Origin: a virus
IMG/VR virus record: IMGVR_UViG_3300047476_000928
Coordinates: 1 to 64,000 of that record
Reading direction: 5' to 3' (one strand)
DNA: 64,000 nt
Shown here: piece after piece, positions 42,322-50,981 of the stretch
How positions within the stretch are numbered: the stretch's first letter is position 1
How the letters are laid out: every line of letters begins with the position of its first letter
Notes under the pieces: generated by a model
Seen by the model: only the letters and a program-made list of their open reading frames with translations
Told to the model about the DNA's origin: nothing
Databases searched by the model: none
Made by a program: the position numbers and the translations under genes

Positions 42322-42346
42322 AAAAAGTGCGTTTAGAGCAAATTGA
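42322..42346. repeat. Direct repeat copy 2, GTGCGTTTAGAGC core
   Basis: Identical over 21 bp to 25158-25178 and followed by TTGA (CTGA in copy 1). It lies ten bases after the GroES-like stop and next to an inverted copy of the initiator iterons, so this gap collects pieces found elsewhere in the genome. Confidence 0.7.
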
Positions 42347-42350
42347 ACTT

Positions 42351-42446
42351 CATCAGATTATCCAAGGTTGGATTTTCCAAGGTTGGATAATCTAACCTTA
42401 TATAGTAATAAAGATATAGCAATAAAGAGAAAGTAATAAAAAGTAT
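42351..42446. repeat. Inverted partial copy of the initiator iteron region
   Basis: Read on the plus strand it aligns with the complement of 32190-32085: CATCAGATTATCCAA matches CATCAGATAATCCAA. Two CCAAGGTTGG units with a five-base spacer follow, one 15-bp unit is missing, then TAATCTAACC and AGTAATAAAGAT..ATAGCAATAAAGAGA continue. The frame of the gene is not kept, so it is non-coding here. It could be a second initiator-binding site or a relic of recombination. Confidence 0.75.
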
Positions 42447-42620
42447 ATAACCGAAAGGCGGAAAACCGCCGCGAAGCAGGAAGACGAAGTCTCTCCTAAA
42501 TGACAAGTCCCCTTTAGGGGATTTAGGGGAATGTAAGTCAGATAAACTAATAAGCAGTTCGCCGTAGCGAAAGCAACCCCCCTGTTCCGCTCGCCCCCCT
42601 TCGCAGTTAAACGTAAAGAC
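42447..42620. other. Hairpin-rich spacer upstream of the terminase genes
   Basis: No gene. Small hairpins in order: GGCGG-AAAA-CCGCC (42457-42470), GAC-GAA-GTC (42483-42491), CCCCT-T-TAGGGG (42509-42520) and TTCGC-CGTA-GCGAA (42558-42571). No U-tract follows any of them. A packaging site or structured 5' leader of the terminase operon is possible. Confidence 0.4.
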
Positions 42621-43181
42621 ATGGCATTATTTAACGAATCCGATTTTGCAGAGTGCTGCATCCCAATCTTTGGAAAGGATATCCATAAGGACAAATCTGT
42701 CACGCAGATATTTGGTCGCATACCTGCTGACCAGATTCCGCTAATCAGGTACATTGCTTTGATGTATGACCAGAAGTCTCCTATGCGATTAAAGATTTCT
42801 GACATACAGCTTCGTAAGGAAGAGTGTTACGAGATGTCTGAGCTCAAAGAACCAAAGGATGAAATCTTTGATTTAAGCCACGATAATATACTCGTCTATA
42901 TCAATGCCTACCTGAAGCATCAATCGTCTAAGATATGGGCAGTAATGACTGCTAACGAGGAAGTGTTGTGGCAGTATCAGCAAGAACTTTTAACTCCGAT
43001 TGTCAATTACAAGAATGACAAGGATAAGTTGCAAGCTTTGGAAATTAAGACTAAGCTGATGCAGGAGTGCGACGCAATCATTAAGCGCATCGAAGCTTAT
43101 GAGGAGAAGATATTTGGAGACAATATTGACAAGAAGAAAGAGATATTAAATTTAACGCCTGAATCAATAGCAAATGTATAG
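42621..43181 (+). CDS. Terminase small subunit (by position)
   Basis: 186 residues, mostly helical, with FDLSHDNILVYINAYLKHQSS in the middle and a C-terminal Lys-rich coiled coil (IKRIEAYEEKIFGDNIDKKK). Stop overlaps the large terminase start by 8 bases. No strong small-terminase signature is visible by eye; assignment rests on location, size and coupling to the large subunit. The small subunit normally recognises phage DNA for packaging. Confidence 0.55.
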   Translation: MALFNESDFAECCIPIFGKDIHKDKSVTQIFGRIPADQIPLIRYIALMYDQKSPMRLKISDIQLRKEECYEMSELKEPKDEIFDLSHDNILVYINAYLKHQSSKIWAVMTANEEVLWQYQQELLTPIVNYKNDKDKLQALEIKTKLMQECDAIIKRIEAYEEKIFGDNIDKKKEILNLTPESIANV

Positions 43182-45177
43182 ACAACACCGATACGGCAGC
43201 AAGCAGAATATCAACGGGATTGTAGTAACGATTCCGCCAAGCGGAACTGTATATAATATTCTGACTAACCAGTGGGAGAAGCGGGATATATTCAGGCGTT
43301 CTGCTAAAAAAGAAAACCAATATTGGGAGAGACCTTTACCACCAGATAATTATGAAGCTAAGCGAAAAAAGGAAATTGCTGCGCAAAAGACCAATCCGGA
43401 CTACTACAACCCAGAACTCCAAAACTACAGAAACCAAGAATGGGATAGGCGCCTTAATGGTTTTTGGTTTTATAATAACGGAGTGCCTACTTATGTTACT
43501 GGGTTACATTATTTTTACTTGGTTCATTGGAAAATTGACATAGGCTACCCGCATTTCCGTATGACGGACGTGCAGTTCTTCTATTTCCTTGAATACGTTA
43601 TGCAGGACCCTAACTGTCTTGGTATGATTGAGGTAACAAAACGTCGTCAAGGAAAGACAATGCGTGCGGGTGCTTTTCTGTTTGAGCTGACATCGCGCAG
43701 CAAAAACAAAAATGCTGGTATTCAGTCTAAGACATTTGAGGACGCTAAGGAGAACGTATTTGCTAAGGGCGTTATTATGCCGTTTAAATATTTGCCCGAT
43801 TTCTTTGTGCCAATCTATGACACAGAAAAAGGTCAAACCCCAAAAGGAGAACTAAGATTTTTTAAAACAAACAAGCGTGGCGCTAATGACGACATTTTTA
43901 CTGAAAAGGTTGAGCTGGAATCAAGTATTACTTTTAAATCAGCTGATAAATTTGCTTATGACGGTATGAAGCTACATCGCTATTTGGCGGACGAGGCAGG
44001 TAAAACCAAGAATGTGGATGTGTATGACAGGCACCAAGTCGTTCAGTTTTGTTTACAGCAAGAGGAAAACATTATTGGAAAAGCGCTTTATACGACTACA
44101 GTAGAGGAAATGGAAGATGGAGGGGCATCTTTCAAGGAATTGTGGTTAGCTTCCAATCAAGAACAGCTTGACGGAAACGGCAGAACAAAATCTGGTTTAT
44201 ATCAATACTTTATGCCAGCCTACAAAACTTTGTTTTACGACCAATACGGTTTTGCAGACGAAGAGAAGGCGAAAGAGTATTATATGAACGCTAGAGCAGC
44301 TTTACAAGACGACCCGCGAGCTTTGGCATCTTATATCCGTAAAAACCCGTTTACCATACAGGAGGCATTCTTCTCTGAAGCAGATAGCTGTTTGTACGAT
44401 GCACTTGCGATTAATAAACAATTGGAGACAATAGCGTGGGTTGACGAAAAAGAATTATATTTGCGCGGAGAATTCATGTGGGATAAGGGTGTTCGTGATA
44501 GCAGAGTAATTTTTAAAGAGACCTCTAATGGCAAATTCTTGGTACACAAGAAGCTGAACGTGTTAGAGGATTACAATTACAATGATGTCCAAGAATACGG
44601 CACAAAGAAGGCGCCAAAGCATGCTACTAAGTTTGCAATGGGCGTTGACCCTTTTGACCACTCAATTATTACCAGCAAAGGTTCCGATGGAGCATGTTAC
44701 GTATTTCGCAAATACGATGCAACAGATGAGCTTAGCGAAACCTTCTTGGTTGAATATCTTAACAGACCTGATACGGCAGAGATATTCTACGAGGACATGA
44801 TTAAGCTAGTCCACTTCTTTAGCTGTCAAGCACTAATTGAGGACCAGAAGATTGGATTGATTAAGTATTTTGAGGCTAGGGGTTACGAGCGTTTCTTGTT
44901 TAGAATACCAAATTCTGCGAAATATGGTATATCTGCTTCACAGAAAACGCACCAACAGATAGCTGAGCAAACGGAGATTTATATAAATGAAAATTTACAT
45001 AAAGTAATTTTTAAAAATCTTTTAGAGGACTGGTTGACGTTTGATATAAAAAATACAACTAAATTTGATGCGGCGATGTCAAGTGGTTACACATTGATAG
45101 CCGCAAGTGGGTCTAAGTTTGCGCAAGCTGCTAAGCCAGAACAGAAATTATACGATGTAAGGGAGATATTCCTATAA
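43174..45177 (+). CDS. Terminase large subunit
   Basis: 667 residues. ATPase: EVTKRRQGKT (153-162) is the Walker A, LADEAG (271-276) the Walker B with Asp273 and Glu274. The nuclease half starts at MGVDPFDH (Asp492), with FYEDMIKL and ALIEDQK supplying further acidic residues of the RNase H-like fold. The enzyme pumps DNA into the prohead and cuts concatemers. It overlaps the small-subunit gene by 8 bases, and the portal gene starts 5 bases later. Confidence 0.9.
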   Translation: MYRQHRYGSKQNINGIVVTIPPSGTVYNILTNQWEKRDIFRRSAKKENQYWERPLPPDNYEAKRKKEIAAQKTNPDYYNPELQNYRNQEWDRRLNGFWFYNNGVPTYVTGLHYFYLVHWKIDIGYPHFRMTDVQFFYFLEYVMQDPNCLGMIEVTKRRQGKTMRAGAFLFELTSRSKNKNAGIQSKTFEDAKENVFAKGVIMPFKYLPDFFVPIYDTEKGQTPKGELRFFKTNKRGANDDIFTEKVELESSITFKSADKFAYDGMKLHRYLADEAGKTKNVDVYDRHQVVQFCLQQEENIIGKALYTTTVEEMEDGGASFKELWLASNQEQLDGNGRTKSGLYQYFMPAYKTLFYDQYGFADEEKAKEYYMNARAALQDDPRALASYIRKNPFTIQEAFFSEADSCLYDALAINKQLETIAWVDEKELYLRGEFMWDKGVRDSRVIFKETSNGKFLVHKKLNVLEDYNYNDVQEYGTKKAPKHATKFAMGVDPFDHSIITSKGSDGACYVFRKYDATDELSETFLVEYLNRPDTAEIFYEDMIKLVHFFSCQALIEDQKIGLIKYFEARGYERFLFRIPNSAKYGISASQKTHQQIAEQTEIYINENLHKVIFKNLLEDWLTFDIKNTTKFDAAMSSGYTLIAASGSKFAQAAKPEQKLYDVREIFL

Positions 45178-45181
45178 AATT

Positions 45182-47494
45182 ATGAACGATAATACAATTG
45201 GACGCGGCAACGGGTTCCCATCCCACACAGTAGAATCTTCGCAGAAAGATAAGAACTGGATTGCTAAATACATTAAAGCCGCTTGGAGCGAGTTTACCAC
45301 ATACTATCCTAACCAGATGTATAATGGTCGCGATAAGTATCATGAGATTAAACTCTACATGAATGGTAAACAGTCTGTCAGCAGATACAAAAAGCTATTA
45401 CAGCCTCGCGAAGTAGCTAATGAGGACCAATCATGGATTAATATTAACTGGGATATTCTCCCAATTATTCCAAAGTTCCGCCGTATTGCGTTATCTACGC
45501 TAATCAAGTCAAATTATGACATCTCTATTGATGCAATTGACCCGTTAGCGCAGGACGATAAAGACAAGTTCTATCGTGAGAATGCCGCTAAAATTGCATT
45601 GCGGCAAGAATTTGAAAAGCAAGGCATGGATAAGGAAGAAGTTCCAGCGCCAGATATTGATGCCAAATCAATTACAGAGCTTGATATGTATATGAACTAT
45701 TCATACAAGCATCGCATGGCAATTGAACTTGAGCAGGCTATTGAGCTTATAATGAATCTAAATAAGTTTGAAAATGAGCGCGCCAAAGTAATTGAAGACA
45801 TTCATGATTTAGGAATGGGTGGTTATCGCGAATATTTTGATGCTACAGGAGCAATTAAGATTAAGCGCGTAAATCCAATGAATATGATTATGTCATATAC
45901 AATGGACCCGACATTTAGAGATATCCAATACATTGGAGAGGTTAGCGAGTACACATTGCCTGATTTAAAGCAATTAGCTGGCGACCAGATTACTGAAGAC
46001 GAATATCTTGCTATTGCAGAAAAATATACAAACAACAAAGCGAATCCGGGCTCTGTTCGTGACTTAAACTCGTCATACGATAAGAATTACGACGGTTTCC
46101 GTATTCGTGTATTGGAATTAGAGTTCTTCTCTTACAACTCAATGATATTAGAGGAGCGTGTTAATTCTAAGGGTAACAAAGTTGTTGGTCGCGCTGCAAA
46201 GATAAAGAACGGCAAAGGAGATAAGAAATACACAAAAACTGATTACAAGGTTGTTTATACAGGTAAGTGGGTTATAGGGTCTGATATTTTCTTTGATTGC
46301 AAGTTAGCTACAAATATGAAGCGAGCTAAATCGTCAATGACAGACACAACACTTAGCTATCATATCGTTGCTCCGCATATCTATCAAATGGCTACCTATT
46401 CATTAGGAGACCAAATGAAGTCCATTGCTGACCAAATTCAGTTGGCATGGTACAAGCTTCAAAATGTTATGCTTCGCGCAAGACCGCGTGGTATTATGAT
46501 TGAGCTCGGTGCGCTAGAGAACGTACCATTAGGCAAGGCAGGTCGTGCATTAAAGCCTATGGAAATTATTGATTTGTATAACCAAACGGGTAATCTCGTA
46601 TATAGAAGATTAGATGACCAAGGTCAGGCAAGTAATTATAAGCCTATTGAAGAGCTTAATAATGGTATCGGAAGCGAAGCTACCGAATACTTTAATATTA
46701 TTAAACAGAATATTGATTTACTTAGGGATATTTTAGGATTCAATGAGATTACGGATGGTTCAACGCCAGACCCTCGTATGCTTAATGGTGTAGCTCAATA
46801 TGCTAGCGAGTCTACTAACAACTCACTTGATTACATCAAGCGCGCTGAAAGAGATTTGATGGAAAGATTATGCTATGATTTAACATTGCGCATTCAGGAT
46901 TCTGCGGCATCAGGTAAGATTGAAGGGTATGTAAGAGCATTAGGAAGCTCTACAGTTCAGTTCTTTAAGCTTGACCCTAATGTATCTGCTCATGAATGCG
47001 GATTAGTTATTAGAGAGAAGCCTAATAAGTTTGAGCAGGAGAAATTTGCACGACGAGTTGAGCAGGCTATTGCTAGTAACCAGATTACCTTAGCAGACGC
47101 TATGATGGTTGAAAATCTTACTAATATCAAGTATGCTGAGGTTTTATTAGCATACAAGATTAAAAAGAACCAAGAGGAAATTCAACGTAGAGCAATGGAG
47201 CAACAGCAAATGAATGGACAAATTCAGATGCAGTCAGCTCAGGCAGCAGAGCAAGCTAAGCAGCAAACTATGGCACTTGAAGCGCAACTTAAAGAGCGTT
47301 ATTTGCAGCTTGAAAAACAGCTTGAATCACAGTTGCTTGCTATGAAACTTCAGAATGAAGCATTGATTGAACAAGGCAAGATTGAGGGCAAAATTAACAC
47401 ATCTAAAATCGAAGCTGATTCACGTGAATATATTGCTCAAATCAAAACTTCTGCTGAAAAATTAAAGCAGTCAACAAAAGAAAAAGAGAAATAA
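45182..47494 (+). CDS. Portal protein
   Basis: 770 residues. Helix-rich N-terminus (KNWIAKYIKAAWSEFTTYYP), central mixed region with FDATGAIKIKRVNPMNMI, then wing- and stem-like helices (SLGDQMKSIADQIQLAWYKL, LRDILGFNEITDGSTPDP). The last about 110 residues form a Gln-rich coiled coil. This matches portals of podovirus-like Bacteroidota phages. A dodecamer would form the DNA channel. It lies between the large terminase and the scaffold. Confidence 0.85.
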   Translation: MNDNTIGRGNGFPSHTVESSQKDKNWIAKYIKAAWSEFTTYYPNQMYNGRDKYHEIKLYMNGKQSVSRYKKLLQPREVANEDQSWININWDILPIIPKFRRIALSTLIKSNYDISIDAIDPLAQDDKDKFYRENAAKIALRQEFEKQGMDKEEVPAPDIDAKSITELDMYMNYSYKHRMAIELEQAIELIMNLNKFENERAKVIEDIHDLGMGGYREYFDATGAIKIKRVNPMNMIMSYTMDPTFRDIQYIGEVSEYTLPDLKQLAGDQITEDEYLAIAEKYTNNKANPGSVRDLNSSYDKNYDGFRIRVLELEFFSYNSMILEERVNSKGNKVVGRAAKIKNGKGDKKYTKTDYKVVYTGKWVIGSDIFFDCKLATNMKRAKSSMTDTTLSYHIVAPHIYQMATYSLGDQMKSIADQIQLAWYKLQNVMLRARPRGIMIELGALENVPLGKAGRALKPMEIIDLYNQTGNLVYRRLDDQGQASNYKPIEELNNGIGSEATEYFNIIKQNIDLLRDILGFNEITDGSTPDPRMLNGVAQYASESTNNSLDYIKRAERDLMERLCYDLTLRIQDSAASGKIEGYVRALGSSTVQFFKLDPNVSAHECGLVIREKPNKFEQEKFARRVEQAIASNQITLADAMMVENLTNIKYAEVLLAYKIKKNQEEIQRRAMEQQQMNGQIQMQSAQAAEQAKQQTMALEAQLKERYLQLEKQLESQLLAMKLQNEALIEQGKIEGKINTSKIEADSREYIAQIKTSAEKLKQSTKEKEK

Positions 47495-47498
47495 ATTA

Positions 47499-47506
47499 TA
47501 GATTTG
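47499..47506 (+). promoter_or_regulatory. -7 box before the scaffold gene
   Basis: TAGATTTG fits TAnnTTTG, 22 bases before the ATG at 47529; the leader has AATCAAACCAAACAA. No clear -33 element. Confidence 0.5.
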
Positions 47507-47528
47507 CATAATCAAACCAAACAATACT

Positions 47529-48617
47529 ATGGCAGAGCCAATTAATTTAGATGATTTATTGACGGAAAATATCGTTGATGATACACAACCGAGAGACATC
47601 ACGCCTGAGTCAGAAAAAGTTACTAATGATGATATTAGCGACGAAGATGAAGGATTTGATAACAATCTTGGGGATGATTCTTCGCAAGAGGAGAATCTAA
47701 TTACAGAAGAAAATGAGGCTGAGGAAGAGGAAATCATTCTAGGGAATGTAAGCGATGAGGAGTCAGAACAGGTGTCTGATGATACAGAGTATTCTTTAGA
47801 AGATGAGGTTCAGCAACCGCAAGCCACAGAATACCAATTCAAGGACGACTTCATTAAGAAAGCCGTAGAGTATTACGAGACGTATGGTACTTTACAACCA
47901 TTCTTAGAAGCCACAAGCGTAAATTACGATGCTATGTCGGATGTTGAGTTACTTAAACTCAAGTTTGACAAAGAAAACAGTGATTTAAGCGAAAAAGCGC
48001 GAGCTAGGCTGTTTGAAAGAGAACTTGAAAAATACAACCTTGATTCCTATGATGAAGACGAAGCTGAGGTCGGTAACGCGTTATTACAGCGAGATGCTAA
48101 CAAGTTACGGAAGAGCTTTAAGGATGAACAAAGTCAGTTCATTCAGTCTATTCAACCAGTATCAAGAGAGGAACAAGCACCTCAGTTAAGTCCAGAAGAA
48201 ATCGCTGCTCAGCAGGAAGCTAGCCGCAAGATTGTCGAAAGGGGTATTTCTGGGGTAGTGAAAAACAACTTAATTAAAATTGACGCAGGAGGAGAGAACT
48301 TAAACTATCAGATTGCAGATACGAGTAAGGTTGTTGATTACGCGCTAGACTCAAACAAGTTTCTGTCTTCATTTGCTAAAGACGGGGCTATTGATTGGGA
48401 TAAATGGACAAAAGTGGTTGCGTTCGCTGAGAACCCAACATTGTTTGTATCAGAATTGATTAAGCACGGAAAGTCACTAGGACGTAAAGCAATGGAGACG
48501 GAGTTGAAAAACGCCACTCCTAATATGACTTCAAAGGATGTAGTACAGAGCAATGAATTTAACAGCCCTTACGAAAATCCTGTAGAGTTCTTAAAGGGAA
48601 TGACTGTTAGAAAATAA
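47529..48617 (+). CDS. Scaffold / head-assembly protein
   Basis: 362 residues. The first 95 are extremely acidic and disordered (runs of Asp/Glu), then helical segments with LSPEEIAAQQEASRKIVERG, and a compact C-terminal part ending EFLKGMTVRK. The acidic lead, its position just before the capsid gene and its size fit scaffolding proteins that guide capsid assembly. No protease motif is visible, so removal from the head must use another route. Confidence 0.65.
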   Translation: MAEPINLDDLLTENIVDDTQPRDITPESEKVTNDDISDEDEGFDNNLGDDSSQEENLITEENEAEEEEIILGNVSDEESEQVSDDTEYSLEDEVQQPQATEYQFKDDFIKKAVEYYETYGTLQPFLEATSVNYDAMSDVELLKLKFDKENSDLSEKARARLFERELEKYNLDSYDEDEAEVGNALLQRDANKLRKSFKDEQSQFIQSIQPVSREEQAPQLSPEEIAAQQEASRKIVERGISGVVKNNLIKIDAGGENLNYQIADTSKVVDYALDSNKFLSSFAKDGAIDWDKWTKVVAFAENPTLFVSELIKHGKSLGRKAMETELKNATPNMTSKDVVQSNEFNSPYENPVEFLKGMTVRK

Positions 48618-48644
48618 GTTATTCACAATTAAATTTTTATTACA

Positions 48645-49976
48645 ATGGCTATTGGAGCAGGTAATATTGACCGTACCTTTTTGTCTACGGTTTCATTTAC
48701 AAACACGTTAGAACAACGTGAAATTTTAAAGGATGTATTAGACATCTATGATGAAGAAGCGTCTATGCTTGACGTATTAGATTGGACTGGTAAAGCTAAG
48801 GCTACAGCTCAAACTGAATACTTCACAGTGCAGAACAACTTCTTGTATGCTACAGCTACAGTTAAAACTCCGGGTACTTCTGCGGGTTCTGCTGGTGCTT
48901 CTGTAGATATCACTTGCGTAGGCTCAACTTCTGTTAAGCCAGTAGTTGGCGAGTTAATCTTGTTTGCTAACGGTGTTGTAGGTTATGTTTCAGCTATTTC
49001 TTCTGCAACTGACTTCGTTATCACTGTTAAGCCTGTTAACTCTGCTGATGCTATCCCTGCTGTTGCAACTGGAGCGAAATTATCTTTCTTCTCTAACGCA
49101 TACGCTGAAGGAACTGCATCTAACCAAATGCGTAAATCAGATTTGATTAAGCGTTCAAACAAGTTACAAATCTTCAAAACTAAGACTTCTATCACTGATA
49201 TCGCTTACGGTTCTAAGATTGAAGTTGAGTTTAAAGGAAAGCCTTACTACTTCTTAAAGCAACAACATGATGCATATTTAAAGCACCGTATGGATATTCT
49301 TTATGCTATCTTGTTCGGTCGTGAGTCAGCTGGTTTGACTGATGCTGCTGGTAACGCTATCAACACAACTCGTGGTTTGCGTGACACTATCGTTAACGCA
49401 GGTGGTATTACTTCATCTGTAGCTACAGGTGGTACAGTTGCATTGTCTGACTTGTCAGCTTTGTCTCGTTTGATGGATGCTAACCGTTGCCCTTCAGAAT
49501 ACTTGTTATGGGCTGGTGCTGATTTTGATAACGCTTTTGATACTACTATCACAGCGGCTACTCAATTTGTTAACGGCGCTATCAACTACGGTTCATTCAA
49601 TGGTAAGAAAGACGTAGCAATCGCTTTGGGTGTTAACTCAATCGCTGCTTACGGACGTACTTTCCACAAGAAGCGTTTAAATGCATTATCTCATCCACAA
49701 GTTACTTCTACAGCAACTAACGTAAACTACACTAAAGAGGCTTACTTAGTTCCTGCTGGAAAGATTAAGGTTGAGCAAGGTGGTGGACAGGTAGACCGCA
49801 TGATGGTTCGTTACCTAGAAATGCCTGAAGGATTGAACTCTCGTTTCCGTGAGAAGATGTTGGGTGGTTTAGCGCCAACTCCAACTTCTGATACTGATAC
49901 TTTGGACATCGTTTACACTTCAATCGAAGGATTGGAGACTGTAGGTAATGACCACTTCGTTAAGTATTCAATCTAA
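48645..49976 (+). CDS. Major capsid protein (HK97 fold)
   Basis: 443 residues. An N-terminal helix precedes a beta-rich region (about 70-150) that may be an insertion domain. The core has NKLQIFKTKTSITDIAYGSK, YFLKQQHDAYLKHRMDILYA, and near the end YLVPAGKIKVEQGGG with RMMVRYLEMPEGLNSRF. Codon use is more uniform than in neighbours, with frequent GCT, GGT and GTT, as expected for the most abundant protein. A strong terminator follows immediately. Confidence 0.9.
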   Translation: MAIGAGNIDRTFLSTVSFTNTLEQREILKDVLDIYDEEASMLDVLDWTGKAKATAQTEYFTVQNNFLYATATVKTPGTSAGSAGASVDITCVGSTSVKPVVGELILFANGVVGYVSAISSATDFVITVKPVNSADAIPAVATGAKLSFFSNAYAEGTASNQMRKSDLIKRSNKLQIFKTKTSITDIAYGSKIEVEFKGKPYYFLKQQHDAYLKHRMDILYAILFGRESAGLTDAAGNAINTTRGLRDTIVNAGGITSSVATGGTVALSDLSALSRLMDANRCPSEYLLWAGADFDNAFDTTITAATQFVNGAINYGSFNGKKDVAIALGVNSIAAYGRTFHKKRLNALSHPQVTSTATNVNYTKEAYLVPAGKIKVEQGGGQVDRMMVRYLEMPEGLNSRFREKMLGGLAPTPTSDTDTLDIVYTSIEGLETVGNDHFVKYSI

Positions 49977-49988
49977 TTTGAGTAAACT

Positions 49989-50017
49989 AAGGGGGAGGGA
50001 AATCTTCCCCCTTTTTT
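49989..50017 (+). terminator. Terminator after the capsid gene
   Basis: AAGGGGGA pairs with TTCCCCCTT around a short loop (GGGAAATC), then TTTTTT. It begins 13 bases after the capsid stop. It probably sets high capsid mRNA relative to downstream genes. Confidence 0.85.
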
Positions 50018-50039
50018 AATAAAACCAAACATAATACAA

Positions 50040-50855
50040 ATGAAAGCATCAGAATATAATCAATTTTCGCCTGCGCTTAAAAAAACAATGAAGCCTGACG
50101 AAAGAGCAACGTATCGTATCTTAAATGTCAAGCCAGATAACGATAATCCCGGAAAATTTTTAATGCCATCTGCATATCAGATTCGTCCTACTGACGTCGT
50201 TTACGACAAAATGAAGAACGACTTTGTTACGATTGCAGCAATTGAGCGTCAAGACAATGATGGTAATCCAGTGTTTTTGAACATTGTATTTACATCAGCA
50301 AATATGGGCTACCTATTTTTAAATGGAAGTAACCCTGTTCATCAAAAAATATATCAATACTTAGAGCTATCCAATTACAACGAATCTAATAAGGATAGAA
50401 ACATGGAATATGAAGCAGTCTTTTATCGCGTAGATAATAAAAAAGAAGCGATGGAAGAGCGGCAAATGCGTAAATTAATCGTAAAAGCTGTTAATATTGC
50501 ATTAGATTTAGATGACAAAAAAGCCAAAGAGGTAGCATTAGCACTAGGTATTGATGCTGAATCAATGGAAGAGATTAGAAACTTGCTAGAAGATTACGCA
50601 GGAGATGAGCCAGAAGAGTTCATGGCTGTAGTAGAGCGCTCTTCATTAGAAAGCGAAAGCGTACTAAAAGAAGCTATCAAGCAAGGAATTATTAAGAATA
50701 ACGTACAAGAAAGCGCATTTATGTGGGCTGAAACAGAGAAGGAAATCTATAAGTACAAGAAATCTGCTGGTAAAAACTACGTTAAGGAATTAGCTGAATA
50801 CCTAGAAGAGAACAATCCTAATGAGCTAAATGCCATTAAGACCCGATTGGGGTAA
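50040..50855 (+). CDS. Head-region hypothetical protein
   Basis: 271 residues. N-terminus beta-rich with NFSPALK-like opening and RPTDVVYDKMKNDFVTIAAI, then helical acidic segments (KAKEVALALGIDAESMEEIR, DEPEEFMAVVERSSLES) and a Lys-rich C-terminal coil. No known family. It lies between two terminators, directly after the capsid gene, so a head-decoration or virion role is likely but unproven. Leader AAACCAAACA before the ATG. Confidence 0.55.
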   Translation: MKASEYNQFSPALKKTMKPDERATYRILNVKPDNDNPGKFLMPSAYQIRPTDVVYDKMKNDFVTIAAIERQDNDGNPVFLNIVFTSANMGYLFLNGSNPVHQKIYQYLELSNYNESNKDRNMEYEAVFYRVDNKKEAMEERQMRKLIVKAVNIALDLDDKKAKEVALALGIDAESMEEIRNLLEDYAGDEPEEFMAVVERSSLESESVLKEAIKQGIIKNNVQESAFMWAETEKEIYKYKKSAGKNYVKELAEYLEENNPNELNAIKTRLG

Positions 50856-50903
50856 ATCCGACAACAGGATAGATTGTTTTTTGTTTGGTTTCGGTTGATT
50901 AGA

Positions 50904-50937
50904 AGGGGCTGCATATTGCGGCTCCTTTCTTTTTTTA
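50904..50937 (+). terminator. Terminator at the end of the head block
   Basis: AGGGGCTGC pairs with GCGGCTCCT (two G-T pairs) around ATATT, followed by TTTCTTTTTTT. It lies 48 bases after the head-region gene and just before the tail-fibre promoter. Confidence 0.85.
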
Positions 50938-50950
50938 TAATAAAAATAGT

Positions 50951-50958
50951 TATCTTTG
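50951..50958 (+). promoter_or_regulatory. -7 box of the tail-fibre transcript
   Basis: TATCTTTG fits TAnnTTTG and lies 23 bases before the ATG at 50982; no clear -33 TTTG. It immediately follows a terminator, so fibres form a separate late unit. Confidence 0.65.
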
Positions 50959-50981
50959 GAGAAACTTATAATTGTCATATA

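Noticed and set aside
50874-50981. 36-residue N-terminal extension of the main tail fibre
   Set aside because: Crosses a strong terminator and the -7 box; the start at 50982 fits the promoter.
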